Positions 8,381-18,285 are shown, numbered from the stretch's first letter. The stretch: DNA of 64,000 nt from Ardenticatenaceae bacterium (GCA_020634435.1 JACKBS010000009.1:434001-498000), one strand, 5' to 3'. Notes: generated from the sequence alone by a model not told the origin. Numbers and translations are program-made.

Positions 8381-8426
8381 AAACGTAAAATGCGCACCAA
8401 GCTGCATTTTACGTTTTGTGTTTTTT
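8381..8426 (+). terminator. Strong intrinsic terminator directly before topA
   Basis: Perfect 13-bp arms AAACGTAAAATGC (8381-8393) and GCATTTTACGTTT (8404-8416), 10-nt loop, then TGTGTTTTTT. Two further hairpins precede it: CAGATTA/TAATCTG (8313-8349) and CTGTTT/AAACAG (8363-8379). It ends 14 nt before the topA ATG, so topA expression requires read-through or control of this hairpin. Confidence 0.85.
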
Positions 8427-8439
8427 AGTGAAATTATTT

Positions 8440-10899
8440 ATGGATGAAGAACAGAACGTGATTGGTTATTGTTTTAAATGCCGCGAAAAGCATGAAATTT
8501 TGAATCCGCAGGCGGAGTGGGCGGCCAATGGATCGCCCGGCACGCGCGGTACCTGTGCCAACTGTGGCGGCACCATCTACAAGGCGGGCCACACTCCGGC
8601 GCACGACACGCTGCCCAAACCCGAGGTAACGGCCGTACGGAAAAAGAAGTCTAAAAAGGCTAAAAAGACGACGGCTAAATCGGCCAAAGCTGCCAAACCA
8701 GCGGCGAAAACGGCCAGGAAGAAGACAACGGCCAAAAAGAGTACCGCCTCTGGGCGGCGCACGGGCAAGCTGGTGGTGGTGGAATCCCCGGCCAAGGCCA
8801 AGACGATTGGCCGCTATTTAGGCAAGGGCTACACGGTGAAGTCTAGCGTGGGCCACGTGCGTGACCTGCTCAAATCCCGCCTGAGCGTGGACATTGACAA
8901 CGATTTTGAGCCAGAATACCGCGTGACCAACGACAAGCGGGATGTCGTAAAAGATTTAACGACCGCTGCGGCCAAAGCCAAAGAAATTTTCCTGGCCACT
9001 GACCCTGACCGGGAAGGTGAGGCCATTGCCTGGCACGTGCTGGAAGCCGCCGAAATGGACCCGGACATCACGCGCCGGGTGGTGTTCCACGAGATTACCA
9101 AGCAGGCGGTGCAGAAGGCGTTTGAAGAGCCGCGTGACATTGACATGGACCGCGTGAACGCGCAGCAGGCGCGGCGCATTTTGGACCGATTGGTGGGTTA
9201 CAAGCTGAGCCCGCTGCTGTGGCGCAAGGTGCGCGGCCGTTTGTCGGCTGGGCGGGTGCAGTCGGTGGCGGTGCGGCTGGTGGTGGAGCGCGAGCGCGAA
9301 ATCCAGGAGTTTGTCTCGGTAGAGTATTGGACGCTGGATGCGCAGCTGAGCCGGGAAAAAGACCGGGATGTGGACGAACGGCCGTTTTTCACCGCGCGCC
9401 TCTTTAAACTCAACGGGGAAGACCCCGTGCTGACCAGTGAAGCCGACGTACGGCCTCATCTAGACGTGCTGGAAAAAAGCCGCTGGGACGTGGGCGAAGT
9501 GCGCGTCGGCAAGCGGACCCGTCGGCCAGCGGCCCCGTTTACCACCAGCACCATGCAGCAAGAAGCGTCGCGGCGGTTGGGCTTCAACACCACCAAAACG
9601 ATGCGCATCGCCCAGCAGCTGTACGAAGGCATTGACCTGGACGGCGAGGAAGGGTCGGTGGGTTTGATTACCTATATGCGTACCGACAGCGTTTCCGTCT
9701 CCAAAGAGGCCGAAACCGAGGCGCGGGCGTACGTGGGCAAACATTTTGGCCCCAACTACGTGCCGGTGAAGCCACCGGAATACAAAACGAAGTCCAAAAC
9801 GGCGCAGGAAGCGCACGAAGCCATCCGGCCAACGTCCGTTTTGCGCGTGCCCAAGGAAATTAAGGATTATTTGTCGCGGGACCAGTACCGGCTGTACCGG
9901 CTGATTTGGGACCGCTTTGTGGCCAGCCAGATGTCACCTGCGCGGTATGACACCGTGTCGGTGGACATTTGGGTGGGCGATCAGAAGGTGGCGGTGGTGG
10001 AACGGCCGTATCTCTTCCGCGCCACCGGGTCTGTGATGACCTTTGCCGGGTTCCTGGCCCTGTACGAAGAGAGCCGCCCAGAAGATCGGCCCGACGATGA
10101 CCAAAACCAGGTGCCGCCAGATTTGACTGAAGGTGAGCTGCTTGACCTGATGCGCCTGCTGCCAGAGCAGCACTTTACCCAGCCGCCGCCGCGCTACAGC
10201 GAAGCGACACTGGTGAAATCGCTAGAAGAGTACGGCATCGGCCGTCCCAGTACCTACGCTTCGATCATTTCCACCATCCAAAACCGGGGGTATGTGGAGC
10301 GGGTAGACAAGCGCCTCCAGCCCACCGAGACCGGACAGGTGGTGAACGACCTGTTGGTGGAATATTTCCCCGACCTCCTGTCGGTGGATTTTACGGCGCG
10401 GATGGAAGACGAGCTGGACAAGATCGCCGAAGGCGAGCCGTGGGTGCCGGTGATTGGCAGTTTTTACGGCCAGTTTGCCGAGAATTTAGAAGTGGCCGAC
10501 GATTCGATTCCTAAGCTGGATTTGAAGCCAGAAGTTGAATTGGTTGGGCGCGAATGTCCGTTGTGTGGCAGTGACTTGGTGTATCGGGAGGGGCGATACG
10601 GCCGTTTCATCGGCTGTTCCAACTTCCCCAAGTGCCGCCACACGGAGCAGCTGCTTAACAAAATTGGCGTCGTCTGTCCCAACGGCGGCGAGATGGTGGA
10701 GCGGCGTACCAAGCGCGGCCGCGTTTTCTACGGCTGCTCGCGCTACCCCGACTGCCAGTTCAGCAGCTGGAAGCGCCCCGTGGTGGACGAGAAAAAGAGC
10801 TGCAACGGCCTGGTGGTGCAGGTGAACGAAAACGAAACCGAGTGTGTCGCCTGCGGTTTGGCAGAGCCTGCCAAGGCCAAGGAAGCCGTTACCGATTAG
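8440..10899 (+). CDS. topA: DNA topoisomerase I
   Basis: About 819 residues; a type IA topoisomerase that relaxes negative supercoils. An unusual N-terminal extension has a zinc-finger-like CFKC...CANC element (about residues 7-45) and a Lys/Ala-rich linker, before the TOPRIM domain starting KLVVVESPAKAKTIGRYLG. TOPRIM acidic residues are in TDPDREGEAIAW; the catalytic tyrosine is in ITYMRTDS. The C-terminus has two zinc-ribbon modules (CPLCGSDLVYREGRYGRFIG, YGCSRYPDC). ATG 8440 is preferred over GTG 8428 and TTG 8416, which lie in or next to the terminator; no clear ribosome site is seen. The N-terminal histone-tail-like linker is the odd part. Confidence 0.95.
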   Translation: MDEEQNVIGYCFKCREKHEILNPQAEWAANGSPGTRGTCANCGGTIYKAGHTPAHDTLPKPEVTAVRKKKSKKAKKTTAKSAKAAKPAAKTARKKTTAKKSTASGRRTGKLVVVESPAKAKTIGRYLGKGYTVKSSVGHVRDLLKSRLSVDIDNDFEPEYRVTNDKRDVVKDLTTAAAKAKEIFLATDPDREGEAIAWHVLEAAEMDPDITRRVVFHEITKQAVQKAFEEPRDIDMDRVNAQQARRILDRLVGYKLSPLLWRKVRGRLSAGRVQSVAVRLVVEREREIQEFVSVEYWTLDAQLSREKDRDVDERPFFTARLFKLNGEDPVLTSEADVRPHLDVLEKSRWDVGEVRVGKRTRRPAAPFTTSTMQQEASRRLGFNTTKTMRIAQQLYEGIDLDGEEGSVGLITYMRTDSVSVSKEAETEARAYVGKHFGPNYVPVKPPEYKTKSKTAQEAHEAIRPTSVLRVPKEIKDYLSRDQYRLYRLIWDRFVASQMSPARYDTVSVDIWVGDQKVAVVERPYLFRATGSVMTFAGFLALYEESRPEDRPDDDQNQVPPDLTEGELLDLMRLLPEQHFTQPPPRYSEATLVKSLEEYGIGRPSTYASIISTIQNRGYVERVDKRLQPTETGQVVNDLLVEYFPDLLSVDFTARMEDELDKIAEGEPWVPVIGSFYGQFAENLEVADDSIPKLDLKPEVELVGRECPLCGSDLVYREGRYGRFIGCSNFPKCRHTEQLLNKIGVVCPNGGEMVERRTKRGRVFYGCSRYPDCQFSSWKRPVVDEKKSCNGLVVQVNENETECVACGLAEPAKAKEAVTD

Positions 10900-10932
10900 G
10901 TTGGCACAATTTTTTTAAGACAGTAAAAAAGC

Positions 10933-10986
10933 CGGATTTCTCTTGTAAAAGAACTTTATGAGAGAAATCCGATTTTTTGTTTTTAG
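10933..10986 (+). terminator. Intrinsic terminator of topA
   Basis: Perfect 11-bp arms CGGATTTCTCT (10933-10943) and AGAGAAATCCG (10961-10971), followed by ATTTTTTGTTTTT. Confidence 0.9.
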
Positions 10987-11111
10987 GACCATCGTGCAGC
11001 GACTTTTGCCTGCCAAATTGCTAAAATTGGCCCGTGATCCAGCGACATTGTTTGCCGTACTTCCCTCAACTGAAATTCCCTTGTAAAGGAAAGTGTAAAG
11101 GAACCTGAACT

Positions 11112-13112
11112 ATGAAACTTCGTCTTGCGTCTCTGCTCTCGTTTTTTGCCCTGGCTCTGGCATTAATTGTTGGCCTGAGTGTAGATACTCGCCAGTCGGC
11201 GGCTGCGCCTGTGGGTGACCCGCAAACCTTGACCTATCTGCCACTCATTTCGCGCTCCCCTGCGTTGTACATCACCAAGCTGGAAGTGAACCAGTCCGTT
11301 CAGGATGCCAGCAATGGCGTGGCGCTGGTGGCCAATCGGCCCACGGTGGTGCGTGTCTACACCGCCACCACCACTGGCAGCGATATGCCCAACACCAGCA
11401 TTACCCTCACCGCAACTCGTGGGGGTACGCCGTTGACCCCCATTACATCGGGCATCCAAACGGCCTCTGGCGCATCCAGTCGGGCCAATCTGGGCAGCAC
11501 CTTCAACATTACTCTGCCTGCCAGCTGGCTTTCTGGCACAGTGACGATTACGGCTAAAGTGACCGGACAATCTCAGGGCAGCCTGATCCAATCCTTCACG
11601 TTTTATACCGTGCCCACGCTTAACGTGATGATTGTGCCTATCATTTACACACAAACGGGTGCCGCAGCGGGCAATGGTACCTATTCGGCCCCTACTACCG
11701 AACAAATCAGCGACTGGATCATGCGGGCGTACCCGTTGAGCAACATGAACATCACCTTTCATTCTCCGGTTTCGTTTACCGGCAATTTGCGCGAGAACAG
11801 CGGCGATTGGAGCAATTTGCTCAGTCTGGTAACTGGCATAAAAAATGGTGAAAGCCAGCCAGGGTCAACAGTTTATTATGCCTATGTGAATTTTGGTTCA
11901 GACTGTTCCAACACCTGGTTTAACTGCTCTGGCGGTATTGCCGGAATTGGCTGGATTGGCCTCCGTGCGGCTGTGGGTATTCACAACTTGCCTGGGGGAT
12001 TTGGGTCCAATGCGGTTGGGGAGTTGGCGGGGCATGAAATTGGCCATAATTTCGGCCGCTACCATGCACCCTGTGGGGTTTCGCCTGCTGATGGCAGCTA
12101 CCCATACGCTGGCGCTTCGATTGGCCAGTACGCGTTGGATGGTATTGGCGGCACGCTCAAATTGCTCAGCCCCGGCGATTACGTGGACATGATGAGCTAC
12201 TGCGACCCAGTTTGGGTGTCTGACTACACCTACACCGCGCTCTACGCCGACCAATTGAGCAAGGGTACGGCCGTTGTCGGCCCGCTGCAAGAAAGTTTGT
12301 TGGTGAGTGGTTCGGTCGCTGACGATGGCACCGTGTCGCTGGAGCCGGTTTATTTTGTGCCCGCAACGGCCGTTTCCACGCAAAACGGCACCTACCGGGT
12401 TGAATTGCTGGACAACGCTGGCAGCGTCATTGCCACCCATCCGGTAGACCTGCTGATGGCTGAGGAGCCTGGTGTTTCGGCCCTGGCCCTTCGCGGGGTG
12501 GTGCCTGCGCCGGACGTGCCCGTAGCGGAACTGCGCGTGGTGGAGGTGGCTTCAGGAACGGCCGTAGCCAGCCGGACCTTCTCAACGGCAAGCATGGCGG
12601 TGAACGCCACCCTCGCCCAGCGCAGTGAAACCGCCACGGTTAACTGGGGCATTGCCGACGTGCCCGCCAACGTGCGCTACACCGCCGATAACGGCCAGAC
12701 CTGGACCGTGGTGGGGCTAAACGTGTTGGGTGGCAGCCTGGCGGTGGATTTGACGAATTTGCCGGGTGGGGGGAACGGCCGTTTCCAAATCATCCTGGCC
12801 GATCAGGGTACGCCAACCCGCTTTGAGGTGACGCTGGACACTCCGCTGAGCGACAAGCAGCCCACCGCCTGGATCAGCGGACCGGAAGTTGTTACCGCTG
12901 GATCGCACGCCGCGCTGTACGCCTTTGGCTCCGATGCCGAAGAGGGTGCGCTGCGCAATTTTGTCTGGTCCGTAGATGGGAATCCCGTCGCGGCCGATGC
13001 CGCACTTTTTTTGAGCGATTTGGCCCCTGGTGAGCACGTCATCACCCTTAGTGCTACTACGAGCAGCGGGCAAACGGCCGTGGCCAGCACGGTCATCACC
13101 GTAACGCCGTAG
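11112..13112 (+). CDS. Secreted metzincin-type zinc metalloprotease with Ig-like C-terminal domains
   Basis: A 666-residue exported protein: signal peptide (1-30), then the segment TYLPLISRSPALYITKLEV. An N-terminal beta domain is followed by the zinc-peptidase core with HEIGHNFGRYH at about residue 308, the full metzincin HExxHxxGxxH set, followed by APCG and, downstream, VDMMSYC (a Met-turn-like MMS). The remaining 300 residues are Ig/PKD-like (for example WISGPEVVTAGSHAALYAFG). Likely role: extracellular protein degradation. Ribosome site AAAGGAACC precedes ATG 11112. The gene stands alone after a terminator. The exact peptidase family is uncertain. Confidence 0.8.
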   Translation: MKLRLASLLSFFALALALIVGLSVDTRQSAAAPVGDPQTLTYLPLISRSPALYITKLEVNQSVQDASNGVALVANRPTVVRVYTATTTGSDMPNTSITLTATRGGTPLTPITSGIQTASGASSRANLGSTFNITLPASWLSGTVTITAKVTGQSQGSLIQSFTFYTVPTLNVMIVPIIYTQTGAAAGNGTYSAPTTEQISDWIMRAYPLSNMNITFHSPVSFTGNLRENSGDWSNLLSLVTGIKNGESQPGSTVYYAYVNFGSDCSNTWFNCSGGIAGIGWIGLRAAVGIHNLPGGFGSNAVGELAGHEIGHNFGRYHAPCGVSPADGSYPYAGASIGQYALDGIGGTLKLLSPGDYVDMMSYCDPVWVSDYTYTALYADQLSKGTAVVGPLQESLLVSGSVADDGTVSLEPVYFVPATAVSTQNGTYRVELLDNAGSVIATHPVDLLMAEEPGVSALALRGVVPAPDVPVAELRVVEVASGTAVASRTFSTASMAVNATLAQRSETATVNWGIADVPANVRYTADNGQTWTVVGLNVLGGSLAVDLTNLPGGGNGRFQIILADQGTPTRFEVTLDTPLSDKQPTAWISGPEVVTAGSHAALYAFGSDAEEGALRNFVWSVDGNPVAADAALFLSDLAPGEHVITLSATTSSGQTAVASTVITVTP

Positions 13113-13138
13113 TTTCTTAAAACTGAAGAAAATGGAAT

Positions 13139-13192
13139 GCTGATTACCCTGATTACCCTTATTGTTTGCTCATGGGAATCAGGGTAATCAGC
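13139..13192. repeat. 16-bp perfect inverted repeat (GATTACC family)
   Basis: Arms GCTGATTACCCTGATT (13139-13154) and AATCAGGGTAATCAGC (13177-13192). It forms a strong hairpin after the metzincin gene but has no T-run. It belongs to the dispersed GATTACC family and may double as a transcription end. Confidence 0.75.
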
Positions 13193-13200
13193 GTTCAATA

Positions 13201-13572
13201 ATGCAATTGCAGACAAGAGTTATGAATCAGCAATCATCAAATATGTCTCATGAAGAATATGTTTACAGGCAGCAGCAGCGAGTGGTGCAGGTCGCAGAAC
13301 AAATTTTGAACCAGGAAATTGGCTTGATTGAAGGCACTCGCCTTTTGTCTCGGCTACGCGGAGAGGTAACCGAGGGTCAGTTCGATCCTGACTTCACCCT
13401 TTTTATTGGAATTGATTCTGAAACAGATGCGTTGCCAGTTGGAGATGAAAGGCAATTTTGGGCAGATTCTGTATTGCTTGAAAAAGATAAAGAAATTAGG
13501 CGGCTAGAGGACTTTTACCGCGATAATGTGGTCGCAGCGTGCAAAGTTTTGATTAGCCGATTTGGCGAATAG
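13201..13572 (+). CDS. Hypothetical protein (about 123 residues)
   Basis: Not recognised with confidence. The sequence is charged and helical (EYVYRQQQRVVQVAEQILNQ, then LLEKDKEIRRLEDFYRDNVV), with a central FIGIDSETDALPVGDERQFW segment. No signal peptide or membrane segment. ATG 13201 is used because the longer TTG form would start inside the hairpin; ATG 13222 is an alternative. No strong ribosome site. The 3' end overlaps the convergent hyuB gene by 69 nt. Confidence 0.6.
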   Translation: MQLQTRVMNQQSSNMSHEEYVYRQQQRVVQVAEQILNQEIGLIEGTRLLSRLRGEVTEGQFDPDFTLFIGIDSETDALPVGDERQFWADSVLLEKDKEIRRLEDFYRDNVVAACKVLISRFGE

Positions 13573-15240
13573 AATTATTCTCCCCACCCCCACCCCCGGC
13601 GTTTCTATCTGTAAAACATCTTCTGCATCCAGTTGGCGGGTGAATTTGCCCGGCAGCTCTGTCGTTGTTTCGCCCTGGACGAGGCGATTTTGGCCGGGAC
13701 GGCCGTCTTCACCCCCTTGCAGCCCATACGCCCCCCGCTGCCGCCGTTCGCTGGTCACCGTGACCGTGACCGGTGTGAGGAAGCGAATGCTGCGCACCAG
13801 GCCGTCGCCGCCGTGGTGCTGTCCCGCGCCGCCGGAGTTAGGGCGGAGGCTGTATTGCTCCAGCCGCAGCGGAAAGCTGTATTCTAGCGCTTCGACCGGC
13901 GTGTTGAGCGTGTTGCTCATGTGTACGTGCATGCCGCTGCCGCCGTTGGCAGTTGGCCCCGCGCCCGCGCCGCCACCAATCGTTTCGTAGTAGGCGAACG
14001 GCCGTTCCGTGCCTGGATGTTTGCCGCCAAAGGTCAGATTGTTCATCGTGCCCTGGCTGGCGGTGGGGATGAGCTGTGGCAGCGCCTGGGCCAATGCGCC
14101 AAACACGGCGTCAGTGATGCGCTGCGACGTTTCGACGTTGCCTGCGGCGACCGCGTGCGGCGGCGGTGGGTCCAGCAGCGAACCGGGCGGAATGGTGATG
14201 GTGAGCGGGGCAAAGGCACCCTCATTCATGGGCAGGTCGGTTTGCACCAGGGCCAGGGCGGCGCAGCGCAGGCAGTAAGCCACGGCCGATTGGGCGATGG
14301 CGGGCACGGCATTCAGATTGCCGCGCACGGCGGGCGCGGTGCCAGTGAAATCCACATGCATCTGGCTGCCATCAACCGTAATCGTCACGCAGATGGGGAT
14401 GGGCGGGCTGTCGGGTTGGCCATCGTCGTCGAGATAGTCGGTGAAGGTGTAACGGCCGTCTGGGATGTGGGTTACGGCCGTTTCGGTCAACGTCTTCGCA
14501 TATTCAATCAGCGCTTCGGCATGGGCCAGCGCGTCTGCCAGGCTGTAGCGGTCTACGATTTCTTCCAGCCGCCGCTGGCCGATGGCGTGGGCGGCCAACT
14601 GAGCGGCCAAATCGCCGTTGCGCTCGTCGGGCGTGCGCACGTTGCGCAGGATGAGCTGCCACACCGCCTCGTTGCGCTGCCCGGCGGCCACCAGCTTGAT
14701 GGGCGGGATGATGATGCCTTCCTGGTAAATTTCGGTGGAGAGGGGCATGGAGCCGGGTGACATGCCACCCACATCGGCGTGGTGGGCGCGGCTGGCGACG
14801 AAGAAGTGGGGTGACGGGGTGACGGGGTGAGGGGGTGACATGGTGACAGAGACACTGGGTGGCTCACTGTCTGACGATGACGGATTACCGATAACCGACG
14901 GCGGATTACTGAAAAAGACGGGCGAGACGAGGGTGATGTCGGGCAGGTGGTTGCCGCCCTGGTAGGGGTCGTTGACGATGACGACGTCGCCGGGGGCGAA
15001 GGGGGCGCATTGGGCGATGGCGGCTTGGACAGAGGCGGGCATTGCCCCCAAATGGACCGGAATATGAGCCGCTTGGGCCAGCATACGGCCGTCGCCCAAA
15101 AAGAGCGCGCAGCTAAAGTCCAGCCGTTCTTTGATGTTGGGGCTGTAGGCGGCGCGGCCCAAGGTCACGCCCATCTCCTCAGCCACGGAGGCGAACAGGT
15201 AGCGGAAAATGGAGAGGGAAACGGCCGTTGGTTTGCTCAT
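13504..15240 (-). CDS. hyuB: Hydantoinase B/oxoprolinase family protein (HyuB)
   Basis: A 578-residue subunit of ATP-dependent hydantoinase/oxoprolinase-type enzymes, which open 5-membered cyclic amides. Family motifs: RAAYSPNIKERLDFSCALF, HIPVHLGAMPASVQAAI, DVVIVNDPYQGGNHLPDIT, RAHHADVGGMSPGSM, PDGRYTFTDYLDDDG and YETIGGGAGAGPTANG. Residues 110-145 are a Ser/Pro-rich insert with no counterpart in the family, encoded by repeat-like DNA (14806-14913). No hyuA partner is adjacent, so the complex partner is elsewhere or the enzyme is inactive. The GxG-rich C-terminal motif continues into an unusual tail (GRIILFAKSANQNFARCDHI) that overlaps the convergent gene. Confidence 0.88.
   Translation of the reverse strand: MSKPTAVSLSIFRYLFASVAEEMGVTLGRAAYSPNIKERLDFSCALFLGDGRMLAQAAHIPVHLGAMPASVQAAIAQCAPFAPGDVVIVNDPYQGGNHLPDITLVSPVFFSNPPSVIGNPSSSDSEPPSVSVTMSPPHPVTPSPHFFVASRAHHADVGGMSPGSMPLSTEIYQEGIIIPPIKLVAAGQRNEAVWQLILRNVRTPDERNGDLAAQLAAHAIGQRRLEEIVDRYSLADALAHAEALIEYAKTLTETAVTHIPDGRYTFTDYLDDDGQPDSPPIPICVTITVDGSQMHVDFTGTAPAVRGNLNAVPAIAQSAVAYCLRCAALALVQTDLPMNEGAFAPLTITIPPGSLLDPPPPHAVAAGNVETSQRITDAVFGALAQALPQLIPTASQGTMNNLTFGGKHPGTERPFAYYETIGGGAGAGPTANGGSGMHVHMSNTLNTPVEALEYSFPLRLEQYSLRPNSGGAGQHHGGDGLVRSIRFLTPVTVTVTSERRQRGAYGLQGGEDGRPGQNRLVQGETTTELPGKFTRQLDAEDVLQIETPGVGVGRIILFAKSANQNFARCDHIIAVKVL
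14806..14913. repeat. Repeat-like insertion inside hyuB, in frame
   Basis: One part is a run of GGGGTGACGGGGTGA-type units (about 14807-14850); the other is a GATTACC-family segment (about 14875-14915: CGGATTACCGATAACCGACG). Both kinds resemble intergenic repeats elsewhere in the window. The encoded Ser/Pro-rich residues (about 110-145) interrupt the conserved join of SPVF with FVASRAHHADVGG. Confidence 0.7.
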
Positions 15241-15244
15241 AGAG

Positions 15245-15305
15245 AGGTGTAATTGGGTAATTGAGCAATTGGGTAATTAAGTGGTTCAATTACCCAATTA
15301 CCTGA
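15245..15305. repeat. Intergenic 'GGGTAATT' inverted repeat
   Basis: Direct copies of AATTGGGTAATT followed by the reverse complement AATTACCCAATTACC. It forms a hairpin between the phosphoribosyltransferase gene and hyuB. Member of the dispersed GATTACC/GGTAATC family. Confidence 0.6.
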
Positions 15306-15854
15306 TTACTTTATAAAGACGGGCAAATTATCCAGGGCCACAATATGGCTCCAATCGGCGTCGCCTTCGGTGAAAACGGCCGCTGTTTTTACAATGTCGC
15401 CGCCTGCTTGGGTGACCACTTCTTCCATGCCCTTGAGCGTGCTGCCGGTGCTGATAACATCGTCCACCAGCACCACTTTTTTGCCCTTGATAAACAGGGT
15501 GTCTTTTTCGTCCATGTACAGCGTTTGCGGCTTGCCGGTGGTGATGGACACGGTTTCCGCGCTGAGGGCATTGCCCATGTAGCTCTTGTACGATTTGCGC
15601 AGGACAATGTAGGGCAGGCCCATCAACGCGCTCATCTCATAAATGAGCGGAATGCCCTTGGCTTCGGCCGTCACCAGCACATCGGCCGGGGTGTTTTTCA
15701 GGCGTTCGGCCAGGGCGGCGGCGGTGGCTTTCACCACGATGGTGTCGCCCAGCATGTTAAAAATGGCAATCCGCACGCCGGGGGCCACTTCAAACAGCGG
15801 CAGGTGGCGTACGATGCCCGCAATTTCTACCTGGTATGTTTCACGTTCGCTCAT
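15306..15854 (-). CDS. Adenine/purine phosphoribosyltransferase-like protein
   Basis: A 182-residue type I phosphoribosyltransferase. The PRPP-binding loop is textbook (KKVVLVDDVISTGSTL, residues about 124-139), and the upstream flexible-loop region (YIVLRKSYKSYMGNAL) resembles adenine phosphoribosyltransferase. Likely reaction: a purine base plus PRPP to the nucleotide; the exact base is not certain. AGGAG lies upstream of ATG 15854. Its product would feed purine salvage; no linked purine gene is seen. Confidence 0.85.
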   Translation of the reverse strand: MSERETYQVEIAGIVRHLPLFEVAPGVRIAIFNMLGDTIVVKATAAALAERLKNTPADVLVTAEAKGIPLIYEMSALMGLPYIVLRKSYKSYMGNALSAETVSITTGKPQTLYMDEKDTLFIKGKKVVLVDDVISTGSTLKGMEEVVTQAGGDIVKTAAVFTEGDADWSHIVALDNLPVFIK

Positions 15855-16120
15855 CTTGTGATACTCTCCTGTGAAAATCAGCCACAGATTACACAGATTT
15901 TGCAGATAAGAGAATTTGTGCCATCTGTGCCATTTGTGGATTTTTATGTGTGGTTGTGGGTCACGTTCATGAAGTTTCCGCCAAGATCATGGATCGTGGC
16001 TGGTTTGCTAGTCGTTGAGTTGCTGCGCAGTTACTAGCCACAAGCCGCTCGCCACGAAGTGAAGTTTACCCGATTGTCACAGAGGTGGCATCCGGTTTGT
16101 CAGGTGAAGGTGGCAGGAAA
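15855..16120. repeat. Divergent spacer with 'CACAGATTACACAGATT' repeat
   Basis: From about 15882 to 15945 the sequence carries CCACAGATTACACAGATTTT and GTGCCATCTGTGCCATTTGTGG words. The same family occurs at 20038-20068, 20625-20685, 24515-24560 and 59555-59620. It lies between divergent genes; no clear promoter picked out. Confidence 0.55.
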
Positions 16121-17149
16121 ATGAAGGCAATTGTTGTAAAAGGTGAAAGTCAAGCGCCGCTGTTGGTGTGGGAAACGGTGCCGGACGTGACGTTTGGGCC
16201 GGACGAGGTGCTGGTGAACGTGTGGGCAACGGCCGTAAATCGAGCCGATCTGCTCCAGGCACGCGGCGGCTACAATCCGCCTGCCGGAGCCAGCGAAATA
16301 TTAGGGCTGGAAATGGCTGGCACCATCGCTGCCGTGGGTGAGGATGTGGAGGATTGGCAGGTAGGCGACCGGGTGTGTGCCCTCTTGCCCGGCGGCGGGT
16401 ACGCGGAGCAGGTAGCCGTTCCGGCGGGCATGCTGATTAAGCTGCCCCGGCGCTGGTCGTTTGCCATCGGGGCGGCCGTGCCTGAGGTGTGGTACACCGC
16501 CTACGTCAATCTTTTCCTGGAAGGCGACCTGGTGGCTGGGGAAACGGTGCTCATCCATGCCGGGGCCAGCGGCGTGGGCACGGCCGCTATCCAGCTGGCC
16601 AACGCCGCCGAGGCCACCGTGTTTGTCACCGCAGGCAGTGAGGAGAAGCTGCTGGCCTGCCGCAAGCTGGGGGCCGAGCTGGCCATCAATTACAAGCAGG
16701 AAGATTTTTTGGAAAAGGTGCTGGCGGCGACCAAGGATCAGGGCGTGGACCTGATTTTGGACCCGGTGGGTGGGGCGTATCTGGACCGGAATGTGAAGGC
16801 GCTGAAGCGATTCGGCCGTTTGGTGAATATTGGCCAGATGGGTGGCTCGCATGGCGAAATGAACATGGGCCTGCTGCTGAGCAAGCGTCTGCGCCTGGTT
16901 GGCTCTACGCTGCGTTCGCGCTCGCCTGCGGAAAAGGTGAAAATTACGGAGCAGTTTCAATCTGGTTACTGGCCGCTGTTGCGCTCTGGCGAGCTAAAAC
17001 CAATTTTGGATACCGTGTTCCCCATCGAAAAAGCGCAAGAAGCGCACGCCTACGTGCGGCAAAATAAGAACATCGGGAAGGTGATTTTGGCGGTGAGAGA
17101 GGGGGCGGATACGCTGCCGGAGGTGCCACCTGACGGGCCAAAGGCGTAA
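16121..17149 (+). CDS. NAD(P)H-quinone oxidoreductase, zinc-free MDR family
   Basis: A 342-residue medium-chain reductase of the PIG3/QOR type. It keeps the family landmarks NRADLLQARGGYNPPAGASE, ILGLEMAGTIAAVGE, WQVGDRVCALLPGGGYAEQV, and the Rossmann motif HAGASGVGTAAIQLA, followed by DLILDPVGGAYL. Structural zinc cysteines are absent, as expected. Likely role: NADPH-dependent reduction of quinones. ATG 16121 follows GGCAGGAAA at good spacing, so a longer GTG form from 16085 is unlikely. Confidence 0.92.
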   Translation: MKAIVVKGESQAPLLVWETVPDVTFGPDEVLVNVWATAVNRADLLQARGGYNPPAGASEILGLEMAGTIAAVGEDVEDWQVGDRVCALLPGGGYAEQVAVPAGMLIKLPRRWSFAIGAAVPEVWYTAYVNLFLEGDLVAGETVLIHAGASGVGTAAIQLANAAEATVFVTAGSEEKLLACRKLGAELAINYKQEDFLEKVLAATKDQGVDLILDPVGGAYLDRNVKALKRFGRLVNIGQMGGSHGEMNMGLLLSKRLRLVGSTLRSRSPAEKVKITEQFQSGYWPLLRSGELKPILDTVFPIEKAQEAHAYVRQNKNIGKVILAVREGADTLPEVPPDGPKA

Positions 17150-17154
17150 ATTTG

Positions 17155-17192
17155 AAGAAAGTGAAAAGTGAGCACTTTTTACTTTTCACTTA

Positions 17193-17206
<14 letters not shown>
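17155..17206. repeat. 'AAAAGTGAAAAGTG' hairpin repeat, left of rlmN
   Basis: Words AAAGTGAAAAGTGAGC and TTTTTACTTTTCACTTATCAC form an inverted repeat between two convergent genes (the oxidoreductase and rlmN). A related copy lies on the other side of rlmN (18286-18346). It probably ends transcription both ways. Confidence 0.65.
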
Positions 17207-18263
<1,057 letters not shown>

Positions 18264-18285
18264 GGCGGGGATTGTAACGGAGGGC

